Shown: positions 8,907 through 17,451 of the stretch, one piece after another
How positions within the stretch are numbered: position 1 is the first letter of the stretch
Layout: the number at the start of each line of letters is the position of its first letter
Assembly (NCBI RefSeq): GCF_937138205.1
Contig: NZ_CAKZOT010000091.1
Coordinates: 29,621 to 93,620, forward strand
Direction: 5' to 3'
Length of the DNA: 64,000 nucleotides
Origin: an uncultured Rhodospira sp.
Lineage (GTDB): Bacteria; Pseudomonadota; Alphaproteobacteria; Rhodospirillales; Rhodospirillaceae
Notes under the pieces: generated by a model
The model's input: the letters and a program-made list of their open reading frames with translations, nothing else
What the model was told of the DNA's origin: nothing
The model's database searches: none
Translations under genes and position numbers: made by a program

Positions 8907-9150
8907 TACCGCCCGACGAAATGGTTGACCGTGTCGTCGGGCGGCCGGCGCGCCTCTGGCGTCGCTCCGCGATGCCAGTTCAACCAAAACAGGGCCGGAG
9001 CTCCCGGCGCCGCTGGGCTGCGCCTGCTCAAAAAGTGGCCGCCATTTTGCGGCCGATATGGTCCGCCTGCACGTCACCGGATGACAGCGCCCCCCGCCGC
9101 CGTGTTATGACAACGCAACAACCGCTCCGCTCCCCGTCGTCGGATCGCCC
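8907..9150. other. Intergenic gap with a weak hairpin
   Basis: A 244-bp gap holding GGCCGC-CATTTT-GCGGCC at 9037-9054, without a following T-tract. The promoter of the ABC importer operon should lie here, but no convincing match was seen. Confidence 0.3.
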
Positions 9151-10137
9151 ATGCTCGCCTTCATCGTGCGTCGTCTCATCCAGTCGGTGCTGGTCATGCT
9201 GGCGGTGGCCCTGGTGGGCTTCGCCCTGTTCACCTATGTGGGCGATCCGATCAACAACATGGTCGGCCAGGACACCAGCATCGAGGACCGCGAGCGGTTG
9301 CGCGAGGACCTGGGGCTGAACGACCCGTTCCCGGTGCAGTTCTTCCGGTTCGTGGTCAACGCCGCCCAGGCGGATTTCGGCATTTCGTATCGGCATGGCC
9401 GCCCGGTCGAGGACCTGCTGGTCGAGCGCGCCCCGGCCACGCTGGAACTGTCCTTCGCCGCCGGGCTGTTCGCGCTGTTCGTGGGTGTGCCCATGGGCAT
9501 CTACACGGCCCTGAACCGGCGATCATGGCTGTCGAAGGTGTTCCTGACGGTGTCGCTGATCGGCGTGTCGCTGCCGACGTTCCTGATCGGGATCCTGCTG
9601 ATCCTGGTGTTCTCGGTCTGGCTGGGCTGGCTGCCGTCGTTCGGGCGCGGCGAGACCGTGCAGTTCGGCTGGTGGAGCACCGGGTTCCTGACCTGGGATG
9701 GCCTGACGGCCCTGATCATGCCGGCGATCACCCTGGGCCTGTTCCAGATGACGCTGATCATGCGGCTGGTGCGCGCGGAAATGCTGGAGGTCCTGCGTAC
9801 CGACTACATCAAGTTCGCCCGCGCGCGCGGGCTGTCGGCGCGGGCCGTCAACTTCGGCCATGCGCTGAAGAACACGCTGGTCCCGGTCATCACCATCACC
9901 GGCCTGCAACTGGGCAGCGTCATCGCCTTCGCCATCATCACCGAGACCGTGTTCCAGTGGCCGGGCATGGGCCTGTTGTTCATCCAGGCCATCGAGTTCG
10001 TCGATATCCCGGTGATGGCCGCGTATCTGGTGCTGGTGGCGTTCCTGTTCGTGCTGATCAACCTGATCGTCGACCTGCTGTATTTCGCCGTGGATCCGCG
10101 CCTGCGAGTGGGCGGCGGCGGAGGACAGGGGCTATGA
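9151..10137 (+). CDS. Dipeptide/oligopeptide-type ABC transporter permease (DppB/OppB family)
   Basis: An inner-membrane permease of a peptide/nickel-family ABC importer. The 328-residue product starts MLAFIVRRLIQSVLVMLAVA (first helix), has the large N-terminal loop containing DPINNMVG typical of DppB, and five further helices. The cytoplasmic coupling motif EVLRTDYIKFARARGLS sits at about residues 212-228. The stop overlaps the next gene by 4 bp. The cluster order B-C-D-F is classical. No periplasmic binding protein gene is adjacent. Confidence 0.9.
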   Translation: MLAFIVRRLIQSVLVMLAVALVGFALFTYVGDPINNMVGQDTSIEDRERLREDLGLNDPFPVQFFRFVVNAAQADFGISYRHGRPVEDLLVERAPATLELSFAAGLFALFVGVPMGIYTALNRRSWLSKVFLTVSLIGVSLPTFLIGILLILVFSVWLGWLPSFGRGETVQFGWWSTGFLTWDGLTALIMPAITLGLFQMTLIMRLVRAEMLEVLRTDYIKFARARGLSARAVNFGHALKNTLVPVITITGLQLGSVIAFAIITETVFQWPGMGLLFIQAIEFVDIPVMAAYLVLVAFLFVLINLIVDLLYFAVDPRLRVGGGGGQGL

Positions 10138-11084
10138 GCGCCCGGGCGAGCACCACCTGGTCCGGCCGCCTGGGCGATGCCCTGTGGCGCGCCTGGGACA
10201 GCGACCTGACGTATTCCTTCCTGCGCTCGCCGGTGACCATCGTCGCCGCCGTGGTGGCGCTGGGGCTGATCGTGGCGTCGGTGGCGGCCCCCCTGATCGC
10301 GCCCACCGACCCGTTCGCCCTGGCCACCGTCGACCTGATGGCCGCCTTCACCCCGCCGGTGTGGATGGAGGGCGGCGACCCGCAGTTCCTGTTGGGCACC
10401 GACGACCAGGGCCGCGACATGCTGTCGGCCATCCTGTACGGAATGCGGATTTCGTTGTTCGTGGGCGCCGCGTCCGTGGTGTTCGCCATGACCCTGGGGG
10501 TCGGGCTGGGCCTGCTGGCGGGCTATGCCGGCGGCTGGATTGACGCCCTGCTGATGCGCGTCGCCGACGTGCAGATCTCGTTCCCGGCCATCCTCATCGC
10601 CCTGCTGATCGACGGCGTGGCGCGCGGGATTCTGCCGCGCGAGGTGCATCACGAGATGGCGCTGTGGGTGATCATCTTCGCCATCGGCGCGCCCGGCTGG
10701 GTGCAGTACGCCCGCACCGTGCGTGGCTCGACCATGGTCGAGAAGAACCGCGAGTACGTCATGGCCGCGCACATCATGGGGGTGCACCCGGTGGTCATCG
10801 CCCTGCGCCACGTACTGCCCAACGCGATGGGGCCGGTGCTGGTGATCGCCACCATTCACCTGGCCATCGCCGTGATCACTGAGGCGACGCTGTCCTTCCT
10901 GGGCGTGGGCCTGCCGCCGACCGAGCCGTCGCTGGGGACCTTGATCCGCATCGGCAACGACTTTTTGTTCTCGGGCGAATGGTGGATCACCATCTTCCCC
11001 GGGGTGGCGCTGGTGCTGTTGGTGTTGTCGGTCAACCTGCTGGGCGACTGGCTGCGCGACGCGCTCAACCCGAAGCTGCGATGA
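10134..11084 (+). CDS. Dipeptide/oligopeptide-type ABC transporter permease (DppC/OppC family)
   Basis: The second permease of the importer, 316 residues. It has the N-terminal OppC-type helix, the segment FLLGTDDQGRDMLSAILYG at about 86-104 that marks DppC/OppC proteins, and the coupling motif EKNREYVMAAHIMGVHP near residue 205. The ATG at 10134 overlaps the upstream TGA; a longer open frame upstream is an out-of-frame extension over dppB. The C-terminus ends GDWLRDALNPKLR, the usual ending for the family. Confidence 0.9.
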   Translation: MSARASTTWSGRLGDALWRAWDSDLTYSFLRSPVTIVAAVVALGLIVASVAAPLIAPTDPFALATVDLMAAFTPPVWMEGGDPQFLLGTDDQGRDMLSAILYGMRISLFVGAASVVFAMTLGVGLGLLAGYAGGWIDALLMRVADVQISFPAILIALLIDGVARGILPREVHHEMALWVIIFAIGAPGWVQYARTVRGSTMVEKNREYVMAAHIMGVHPVVIALRHVLPNAMGPVLVIATIHLAIAVITEATLSFLGVGLPPTEPSLGTLIRIGNDFLFSGEWWITIFPGVALVLLVLSVNLLGDWLRDALNPKLR

Positions 11085-11094
11085 GGGGCAAAGC

Positions 11095-12093
11095 ATGAGC
11101 GATCCCCTCCTCTCTGTCCGCGACCTCCGGGTCGACTTCCCCACCCGGCGGGGCGTGCTGACGGCCGTCGACGGGGTGTCGTTCGACATCCACCCGGGCG
11201 AGATCCTGGGCGTGGTCGGCGAATCCGGCGCCGGCAAGTCGCAGACCGGCGCCGCCGTCATCGGCCTGCTGGAGCCGCCCGGACGCATCGCCGCCGGCGA
11301 CATCCATCTGGAGGGCCAGCGCATCGACCGCCTGTCGCAGGAGCAATTGCGCAAGGTGCGCGGCCGCAAGATCGGCGCCGTGTTCCAGGACCCGCTGACC
11401 AGCCTCAACCCGCTGTACACCATCGGCCGCCAACTCACCGAGACCATCCGCACCCACCTGCCCCTGAGCGAGGCCGAGGCCCGCGACCGCGCGGTCCAGG
11501 TGTTGGGCGAGGTGGGCATTCCCAGCCCTGCCGACCGCCTGGACGCCTACCCGCACCAGTTCTCCGGCGGGATGCGCCAGCGGGTGGTGATCGCGCTGGC
11601 CCTGTGCGTCAACCCGCGCCTGATCATCGCCGACGAGCCCACCACGGCGCTGGACGTCTCCATCCAGGCGCAGATCACCGCCCTGCTGAAACGCCTGTGC
11701 CGCGAGCACGGCACGGCGGTCATGCTCATCACCCATGACATGGGGGTGATCGCCGAGACCGCCGACCGCGTCGCCGTGCTGTACGGCGGCCGGCTGGCCG
11801 AGGTGGGGCCGGTGGACGATGTGGTCAACCGGCCGCTGCATCCCTACACCGAGGGCCTGATGGCCTGCATCCCCACCACGCACGAACGCCCGCCCCGGCT
11901 GGCGCAGATCGAGGGTTCCATGCCGTCCCTGACGGCCATGCCGCCCGGCTGTGCCTTTCACCCGCGCTGTCCGCACGCCTTCGACCGCTGTGCGGCCGAG
12001 CGCCCGCCGCTGTTCGACCATCCGCCGTCGGCCGCCGCCTGCTGGCTGTGGGCGCCGGAGGGCGCGCGCGCGACCGAGAGGGCCGCGTCATGA
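11095..12093 (+). CDS. Peptide ABC transporter ATP-binding protein (DppD/OppD family)
   Basis: An ATPase subunit of 332 residues. Walker A is [10 protein letters not shown] near residues 42-51, the Q-loop is [10 protein letters not shown], the signature is FSGGMRQRV near 154-162 and Walker B is [12 protein letters not shown]. The C-terminal oligopeptide-transporter extension with [14 protein letters not shown] supplies the family cysteine cluster, which binds iron-sulfur in some homologues. It overlaps the next gene by 4 bp. Confidence 0.92.
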   Translation: MSDPLLSVRDLRVDFPTRRGVLTAVDGVSFDIHPGEILGVVGESGAGKSQTGAAVIGLLEPPGRIAAGDIHLEGQRIDRLSQEQLRKVRGRKIGAVFQDPLTSLNPLYTIGRQLTETIRTHLPLSEAEARDRAVQVLGEVGIPSPADRLDAYPHQFSGGMRQRVVIALALCVNPRLIIADEPTTALDVSIQAQITALLKRLCREHGTAVMLITHDMGVIAETADRVAVLYGGRLAEVGPVDDVVNRPLHPYTEGLMACIPTTHERPPRLAQIEGSMPSLTAMPPGCAFHPRCPHAFDRCAAERPPLFDHPPSAAACWLWAPEGARATERAAS

Positions 12094-13145
12094 GGGACGG
12101 GAACGGGGCCGGCGCGCCGATGGTGACCGAGGACGAGCAGGCGGTGCTGGTGCGCCTGCGCGGCCTGTCGAAGCACTTCGACGTGTCGCCGCCGCTGCTG
12201 TCGCGACTGCTGGAGGGCAAGCGGCGGCGCGTCCTGAAGGCCGTGGACGGCGTCGATCTGGACATCCCGCGCGGCCACACGACGGCTCTGGTGGGCGAAT
12301 CGGGCTGCGGCAAGTCCACCGTGGCGCGCGTGCTGGTCACCCTGTACCGGCCCACCACCGGCGATCTGATCTTCGAGGGCACCGATCTCGGCCGCCTGAC
12401 CGAGCGCCAAGCGCTAGCGCCGTTCCGCCGGCGGATGCAGATGATCTTCCAGGACCCGTTCGCCAGCCTCAATCCGCGCTGGCGGGTGGGCCGTATCATC
12501 GCCGAGCCGATCCGAGCGCACGGCCTGATGGACGACGACCGCGCCATCGCCGGGCGCGTGGCCGAGCTGCTGGAACACGTCGGCCTGCGCGCGGGCGACG
12601 CCGACCGGTTCCCGCACGAGTTCTCCGGCGGCCAGCGCCAGCGCATTTCCATCGCCCGGGCGCTGGCGTCCAGCCCGCACTTCCTGGTGTGCGACGAGCC
12701 CACCAGCGCGCTGGATGTGTCGGTGCAGGCGCAAATCCTGAACCTGTTGCGGGACCTGCAACGCGAACTCGGGCTGACCTATCTGGTCATCACCCACGAT
12801 CTGGCCGTGGTGCGCTTCATCGCCGACACCATCGGGGTCATGTATCTGGGGCGGCTGTGCGAGGTGGCGCCGGCCGACACGCTGTTCGCCCGGCCGCGCC
12901 ACCCCTACACGCGGCTGCTGATCGAGACCGTGCCGGACCTGCGGGCGCCCGACCGCGACCGCAAGCCCATGGCCGGCGAAGTGCCGAGTCCGCTCGACCC
13001 GCCAACCGGCTGCGCGTTCCATACCCGCTGTCCGCTGGCGGCCGAGCGGTGCGCGCGGGACCGCCCGGCCCTGCGGCGCGACGCCGACGGCGCCGTCGCC
13101 TGCCACGCGGTGGAGGAAGGGCGGTTGCCGGAGTGGGGGCGGTAG
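12090..13145 (+). CDS. Peptide ABC transporter ATP-binding protein (DppF/OppF family)
   Basis: The partner ATPase of 351 residues. Walker A is GESGCGKSTV near 73-82, the Q-loop FQDPFASLNP, the signature FSGGQRQRI, Walker B FLVCDEPTSALD, and a C-terminal CAFHTRCPLAAERC cysteine cluster follows. The ATG at 12090 overlaps the upstream TGA. Together with the preceding three genes it makes a complete import machine except for a binding protein. Two peptidoglycan genes follow on the same strand, so murein-peptide uptake is one possible role. Confidence 0.92.
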   Translation: MRDGNGAGAPMVTEDEQAVLVRLRGLSKHFDVSPPLLSRLLEGKRRRVLKAVDGVDLDIPRGHTTALVGESGCGKSTVARVLVTLYRPTTGDLIFEGTDLGRLTERQALAPFRRRMQMIFQDPFASLNPRWRVGRIIAEPIRAHGLMDDDRAIAGRVAELLEHVGLRAGDADRFPHEFSGGQRQRISIARALASSPHFLVCDEPTSALDVSVQAQILNLLRDLQRELGLTYLVITHDLAVVRFIADTIGVMYLGRLCEVAPADTLFARPRHPYTRLLIETVPDLRAPDRDRKPMAGEVPSPLDPPTGCAFHTRCPLAAERCARDRPALRRDADGAVACHAVEEGRLPEWGR

Positions 13146-13162
13146 AGGGGAGAGGACACGCG

Positions 13163-14038
13163 ATGACGAGATTGGCCGTTCTGTTGGCGATGATGGTGGC
13201 GTCCTCGCCCTCCCTCGCCGCCGAAAGCCCCTGGTCTCGCCAGACCACCCCGGCGCAGGGGCCTGTGCGGGTGATCGGCGGCTACACCGAGGGCTGCATT
13301 GCCGGGGCGGTGGCGCTGCCGCTGGACGGCCCGGGGTATGCGGTGTTGCGGCCCCAGCGCCTGCGGTATTTCGGCCATCCCGATCTGATCGCCGTCGTCC
13401 GCGACCTGGGAGCGCGGGCGGCGGCGCAAGGCTGGGGCACGCTGCTGGTCGGCGACCTGTCGCAGCCGCGCGGCGGCCCCATGAGCTACGGCCACGCCAG
13501 CCACGAGGCCGGCCTGGACGTGGACATCTGGCTGCGTCTGTGGCCCTCCGGCCAGCCCTTTCCCGAGGCGGAGCGGCGCGATCCCACCGAGGTGTCGATG
13601 GTTCGGACCGGGGCCGAGACCGCCGACCCGGAGCGATGGACCCCCGCCCACGCCGCCCTGGTGCGAGCGGCCGCGCAGGACCCGCGCGTCGCCCGCCTGT
13701 TCGTCAACCCGGCCATCAAGGCCACGCTGTGCGCCGACTTCCCACCGGACCAGGACGGCAACGCCCGCTGGCTGCGCAAGGTTCGCTCCTGGTATGGCCA
13801 CGATGCGCACCTGCACATCCGTCTGCATTGCCCGGCCGACAGCCCGGCGTGCGAGCCTCAGGATCCGCCGCCGCCCGGCGCGGGCTGCGAGGCGGAGGGC
13901 TTCGCCTGGTGGTTCGACCGCATCGCCGGCCGTCTCGCCGCGCGGACGCAGGCGCCCGGTGGCGCCCAGGCCACCCCTGTTGCATCGCCGCCGCAATCCG
14001 TGCCTACGGACTGCGAGGCCCTTCTGTCCGCTCGATAA
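13163..14038 (+). CDS. mepA: Penicillin-insensitive murein endopeptidase
   Basis: A periplasmic LAS-type zinc metallopeptidase that cleaves D-Ala-mDAP cross-links in peptidoglycan. The 291-residue product has a cleavable signal peptide ending near ASSPSLAAES. The zinc ligands lie in GHASHEAGLDVDIW at about 110-123 and HDAHLHIRLHCP at about 213-224. The conserved family cysteines (GGYTEGCIAGA, SPACEP) are present. GGGGAGAGG precedes the start. It lies 17 bp behind the ABC importer and may be cotranscribed. Confidence 0.93.
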   Translation: MTRLAVLLAMMVASSPSLAAESPWSRQTTPAQGPVRVIGGYTEGCIAGAVALPLDGPGYAVLRPQRLRYFGHPDLIAVVRDLGARAAAQGWGTLLVGDLSQPRGGPMSYGHASHEAGLDVDIWLRLWPSGQPFPEAERRDPTEVSMVRTGAETADPERWTPAHAALVRAAAQDPRVARLFVNPAIKATLCADFPPDQDGNARWLRKVRSWYGHDAHLHIRLHCPADSPACEPQDPPPPGAGCEAEGFAWWFDRIAGRLAARTQAPGGAQATPVASPPQSVPTDCEALLSAR

Positions 14039-14129
14039 ATCACGCGGCTGCCGCTATATCTGAAGACTGCGGGACACGCACCGTCGGTCGCGTGTCCGTC
14101 GCGGGAGTCGGGGAGAGGGCGGGCGCGGC

Positions 14130-15857
14130 ATGGCGGCAACGGAACGGATGGGCAGGCGCAGAAACGAGGCTGGCAGGCGCGGAGCGGACCGCTCGACCCC
14201 GGGCCGGCGGCGATGGCCATGGGCCGGCGTCCTGGCGGCGGCCATGGTCGTGTCCGCCTGCGTGACCCCCGGAGAGGGCGGTGGGTCGTTCCCTCTGGCC
14301 GGCATCGGTGAGCGGACGGCGGGAGCTGTGTCACCGTCGGAGAATGGGCCTGCACGCGAGGCGGTGCGGCGTCTGCTTGAAGAGCAACCGGCGCTTCTGA
14401 CGCCACACCCAGAGGTTGTTCGGCCATTCTACGAACAACGAGGCTTCCAGCCCGCATGGACCACGGCCGAGGGCCTGGACGCCCGGGGCCGGCAGGTGCG
14501 GGCGGTGCTGGAGACGGCGTGGGCCGATGGGCTGGCCGGCATCGCCGTGCCCCCGACACCGCCCGAGGGGGCTGTCCTGGACGCCGAGGCGCGCGCGGCG
14601 CTGGACATCGCCCTGACGGCGGCCCTGGCCGACTATGCCATGGCCGCGATTCCCCTGCGGCCGGCGTGGGCGCCGGCGAGCCCGGATGCTGTGCCGACGG
14701 CGCTGGTGACCATCGCCGCCGACGATCCGGCGGCCGAGCGGCCGGGCCGTCTGTTCCGGCTGGTCAGCGAGGATGACCGGTACGCTCGCCTGCGGCGCGG
14801 ACTGCTGCGCTACCAGGCCCTGGTCGAGGCCGGGGGCTGGCCCGCCGTGCCCGCCGAGGGTCCGAAAGTGGAACCGGGCGACCGCCACGCCGACCTGGTG
14901 GCGGTGCGCGAGCGGCTGCGGGTGTCCGGGGACCTGGCAACCGACTCGGTCGCGCCCGATACGAGCCTGCTCGACCCCGCGCTGGCGGCGGCGATCGAGC
15001 GGTTCCAGGCCCGCCACGGCTTGCTGGTGGACGGCATCGTCGGCCGACGCACCCGCGCCGCCCTGGCCGTGCCGGCCGAGGCGCGCGTTCGGCAGATGGC
15101 GCTCAACCTGCGCCGGTTGCGCGACATGCCGCCGCCCCCGGCTGGCCGCTCGGTCGAGGTGAACATCGCCGGTGCGGCGCTGGAGGGGCGGCAGGACGGT
15201 GTCCCTGCTTTCCGCACCGACGTCATCGTCGGCATGGAGGACCGGCCGACGCCGCGCCTGCGTAGCGCCATCAACAGACTGGTGTTGAACCCGACCTGGA
15301 CCGTGCCCACCAGCATCGCCGAGAAGGACCTGCTGCCGAAGCTGCGCGAGAACCCGGAGTACCTGACAGAGAACAATTTCACGGTCTTCGACGGCTGGAG
15401 CCGGGACGCCGAGAAACTGGACCCGACGACCATCGACTGGCACGCCGAGGACCTCGATATTCGCGGCCTGCGCCTGCGTCAGGCGCCGGGCCAAAGCAAC
15501 GCGCTCGGCGCCATAAAGTTCATGTTTCCGAACGAACACAACGTCTACCTGCACAGCACGCCCAGCCGGGGGCTGTTCGCGCGCTCCCAACGCACGTTCA
15601 GTTCGGGGTGCGTGCGGGTGCGCGATCCGCTGGACTTCGCCACGTTCCTGATGAACGAGCCCGCGACCTGGACCCCGGACGCATTCAAGAGGCGGATCGC
15701 GGACGGCAAGACGAAGGCGGTGCACCCGCGCGAGTCGGTCCCGGTGGCATTGGTCTACCTGACCGCCTGGGTGGACGAAGACGGCACGGCGCAGTTCCGG
15801 CGCGACGTGTACGGGTACGATGCGCGGGAATTGGAGACCATGGGCAGGACGATGTAA
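14130..15857 (+). CDS. L,D-transpeptidase (YcbB/LdtD-like) lipoprotein
   Basis: A peptidoglycan cross-linking enzyme forming 3-3 bridges or attaching proteins to murein. Of 575 residues, about 1-44 are a signal with a possible lipobox at Cys44 (MVVSAC). An N-terminal scaffold domain spans about 80-240, a peptidoglycan-binding domain about 280-310 (IERFQARHGLLVDGIVG), and a YkuD domain about 344-525. The catalytic Cys494 lies in SSGCVRV and the conserved HSTPSRGLF just before it. The architecture matches the YcbB group. An in-frame ATG at 14148 is an alternative start. Its neighbour mepA acts on the same polymer. Confidence 0.9.
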   Translation: MAATERMGRRRNEAGRRGADRSTPGRRRWPWAGVLAAAMVVSACVTPGEGGGSFPLAGIGERTAGAVSPSENGPAREAVRRLLEEQPALLTPHPEVVRPFYEQRGFQPAWTTAEGLDARGRQVRAVLETAWADGLAGIAVPPTPPEGAVLDAEARAALDIALTAALADYAMAAIPLRPAWAPASPDAVPTALVTIAADDPAAERPGRLFRLVSEDDRYARLRRGLLRYQALVEAGGWPAVPAEGPKVEPGDRHADLVAVRERLRVSGDLATDSVAPDTSLLDPALAAAIERFQARHGLLVDGIVGRRTRAALAVPAEARVRQMALNLRRLRDMPPPPAGRSVEVNIAGAALEGRQDGVPAFRTDVIVGMEDRPTPRLRSAINRLVLNPTWTVPTSIAEKDLLPKLRENPEYLTENNFTVFDGWSRDAEKLDPTTIDWHAEDLDIRGLRLRQAPGQSNALGAIKFMFPNEHNVYLHSTPSRGLFARSQRTFSSGCVRVRDPLDFATFLMNEPATWTPDAFKRRIADGKTKAVHPRESVPVALVYLTAWVDEDGTAQFRRDVYGYDARELETMGRTM

Positions 15858-15942
15858 TACGGGGCGACATTTGGCTTGACTCGTTCGCCGGCCGCTTGGT
15901 CTTGCCTTTTCCCGAGAACCCTCCGCCCCTGTCGGGGGGTGC
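15858..15942 (-). repeat. Dispersed repeat family R2, partial copy (reverse orientation)
   Basis: Read on the minus strand, this stretch contains GGGGCGGAGGGTTCTCGGG followed by AAAAGGCAAG and an ending like CGAACGAGTCAAGCC. This aligns with the right-hand part of repeats at 35365-35470 and 45271-45455. It lies immediately after the L,D-transpeptidase stop. Confidence 0.6.
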
Positions 15943-16072
15943 CTTTGTGTCTTGGTGGTGCTTCCATCCGGACGGCCGGAACGTGAACCACCAAGACACA
16001 AAGACACCACGGCGGCGGCTCGATCCTGCCCGGCTGGCGGGCGACGCCCCGCCCCCGCAAGAACCGCCCCGG
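15943..16072 (+). repeat. Dispersed repeat family R3, copy A
   Basis: An inverted repeat pairs TTTGTGTCTTGGTGGT (left) with ACCACCAAGACACAAAG (right). It is followed by CGGCGGCTCGATCCTGCCC and GGCGGGCGACGCCCCG. The same layout occurs at 17452-17628 in the same orientation. This copy directly abuts the shortened 3-prime end of a HepT-like gene. Confidence 0.65.
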
Positions 16073-16240
16073 TCAGGGGTGAGCGTCGGGCGGTCCGGAC
16101 TCCTCCAGCAGCCGATCAACGGCCGCCTGAATCAGGTCATCCCGCGCGTAGGTCTCTGCGTTCACGCCATCCATGAATCGGCTGATCGCCTCGGCGGCCT
16201 GCTGGATGTCCCACAGGAGAACCCGCGCGTCACGCCGCAT
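16073..16240 (-). pseudogene. Truncated HEPN-domain toxin (HepT-like, DUF86)
   Basis: The 55-residue product matches only the N-terminal half of HepT-type proteins (MRRDARVLLWDIQQAAEAI then DDLIQAAVDRLLEE). The second half, with the RNase motif R-x4-H-x-Y, is missing. The reading frame ends exactly where the R3 repeat begins, so the repeat or an associated deletion probably removed the 3-prime end. It overlaps the cognate MntA-like gene by 11 bp. An intact relative with Arg81/His86/Tyr88 is encoded at 32739-33098. It is unlikely to be an active toxin. Confidence 0.68.
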
Positions 16241-16541
16241 AGACGAGCGCCCTTGACCGATCAATGGCAGCGCGCAGGTACGGATTGCGCAGGGCGGTCT
16301 CTTCCACAAGGTCAACGGGCCGACCCAGTTCCCTCTCCAGCGCCTCTTTCAGGCCGAAGAACTGCTCCAGGGCCGTGAGGTCCGGCCGGGACGCCAACGC
16401 CACACGGAAATCCGCATCGCTGGTGGCGGGATCAAAATCCTCACTCCCGGCGGCGGACCCGAACACCTCCAGGCGCACCACGCCATAGCGATGGCAGAGC
16501 GCGGCAATGGCCTCGCGGTTGTCGATGATGGCGGCGTGCAT
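16230..16541 (-). CDS. Minimal nucleotidyltransferase antitoxin (MntA-like)
   Basis: A 103-residue nucleotidyltransferase-fold protein; homologues neutralise HepT toxins by AMPylating them. The active-site region is GSAAGSEDFDPATSDADF, giving GS-x12-DxD instead of the more usual GS-x10-DxD. The C-terminus contains GRPVDLVEETAL. GGAGGGCC precedes the ATG. Its HepT partner is truncated, so it may be an orphan antitoxin. It is the third of four consecutive minus-strand toxin-antitoxin-like genes. Confidence 0.82.
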   Translation of the reverse strand: MHAAIIDNREAIAALCHRYGVVRLEVFGSAAGSEDFDPATSDADFRVALASRPDLTALEQFFGLKEALERELGRPVDLVEETALRNPYLRAAIDRSRALVYAA

Positions 16542-16561
16542 GGTGGCCCTCCGTAGTGCCC

Positions 16562-16750
16562 CTACTCCGCCGCCCTAAGCGCATCCGCGGCCAGACGCGC
16601 CTTGGCGTTCAGAAGCTCAATGCCGACGATCCGGTTGTCGGCGTCGTAGTCGAACACGACACCGGGGGAGACCTCCTCGGACTCCGCCGTGGGGCGGTCG
16701 GAGAGGGTCACGTACAGCGCGTCAACCTTGGGGTCATAGGCGGTCTTCAT
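16562..16750 (-). CDS. DUF2283 family protein, putative antitoxin
   Basis: A 62-residue protein with the DUF2283 pattern: a start like MKTAYDPKVDALYVTLSD, then an acidic turn and SPGVVFDYDADNRIVGIELL. Its ATG overlaps the TGA of the DUF4258 gene upstream, so both are made from one message. DUF2283 genes are frequently found beside DUF4258 genes, which suggests a toxin-antitoxin-like pair; no biochemical role is shown by the sequence. Confidence 0.8.
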   Translation of the reverse strand: MKTAYDPKVDALYVTLSDRPTAESEEVSPGVVFDYDADNRIVGIELLNAKARLAADALRAAE

Positions 16751-16989
16751 CGCTGGGCTCTCCGATCAAGGAAGGCGGTGATCACCAGGATATCATCGCC
16801 ATCGGGCCGATGAACAACCCTGAGAACACGACCACCGACGTCCGGAATGACCCGGAAGGACCGGGTGAGAGACGGGTCGCCTGGGTCCGGTTCAGTGCGG
16901 TCGGGGTCCAGAATGGTCAACTCAACCCACGACCGCCGCAGTTGGCGCCTGAGGATGGCTTTTTCCGCGTGGGCAGAAAGGACAATCAC
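16747..16989 (-). CDS. DUF4258 family protein, putative toxin partner
   Basis: An 80-residue basic protein resembling DUF4258, a small alpha/beta family related to RelE/ParE-type folds. It opens MIVLSAHAEKAILRRQ, the usual his-Ala-x-x-arginine-rich start, and ends VVHRPDGDDILVITAFLDRR, the family's C-terminal strands. The start codon is GTG at 16989. It is followed by DUF2283 with a 4-bp overlap. The pairing, size and charge fit a toxin, but this is inference. Confidence 0.7.
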   Translation of the reverse strand: MIVLSAHAEKAILRRQLRRSWVELTILDPDRTEPDPGDPSLTRSFRVIPDVGGRVLRVVHRPDGDDILVITAFLDRRAQR

Positions 16990-17044
16990 GCCGGACCTGT
17001 GCCTTGTATGGCCCAGCCAAGGTCCGCGCCCCGACTGGCCCCCC

Positions 17045-17143
17045 TCACCGCCGCGCAGAGGACCGCCACGCCAGGATCACCACGACAATCCCGAACAGCA
17101 GCACCAGTCCCATGCCGGCGAAGGCCGCTTGTGTAAACGTCAT
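17045..17143 (-). CDS. Tiny single-helix membrane protein (32 aa)
   Basis: The 32-residue product has one hydrophobic helix (AGMGLVLLFGIVVVILAW) and a basic tail RSSARR, so it should insert with the C-terminus inside. The ATG overlaps the upstream stop (CTGATG) and GGAGG stands 9 bp before it, supporting translation. I do not recognise the family. It lies between a frameshifted small membrane protein and the DUF4258/DUF2283 pair. Confidence 0.5.
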   Translation of the reverse strand: MTFTQAAFAGMGLVLLFGIVVVILAWRSSARR

Positions 17144-17333
17144 CAGTCGTCCTCCATGGCCAGGAGAATCGCGGACAGAGTCTGGCAACCCACCACAGGA
17201 ACGCGCCCGCCAGGACGACCGGGGACCCGGACGAGTACCCCAGAACACCAAGCGCGATGCCACCGAAGGTCGAGACCTTTCGGAGCTCGGAGGCGATGGT
17301 GTGCCGAACTTCCTGATTGAAGCGCAGTCTCAT
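17143..17333 (-). pseudogene. Small membrane protein gene with an apparent -1 frameshift
   Basis: Frame one gives MRLRFNQEVRHTIASELRKV followed by a hydrophobic run ending GAFLWW, then turns into unlikely sequence. A second frame continues as GCQTLSAILLAMEDD and stops exactly at the next ATG. Adding one G to the GGG run at 17189-17191 (minus strand) joins both halves into a 60-odd-residue protein with two membrane segments. It is either a real frameshift mutation, a slippery site or a sequencing error. The family is unknown to me. Confidence 0.5.
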
Positions 17334-17451
17334 CGGTGTCCGGGTCCCCCGCGCCTTGATACAAGCTAGGCGATGAGCGCTTGCCGATCAAGACAACGGC
17401 CCACACCCTTCCGCCACCCCATGCGCCACCGGTTCGGCCGGGTGACCAACG

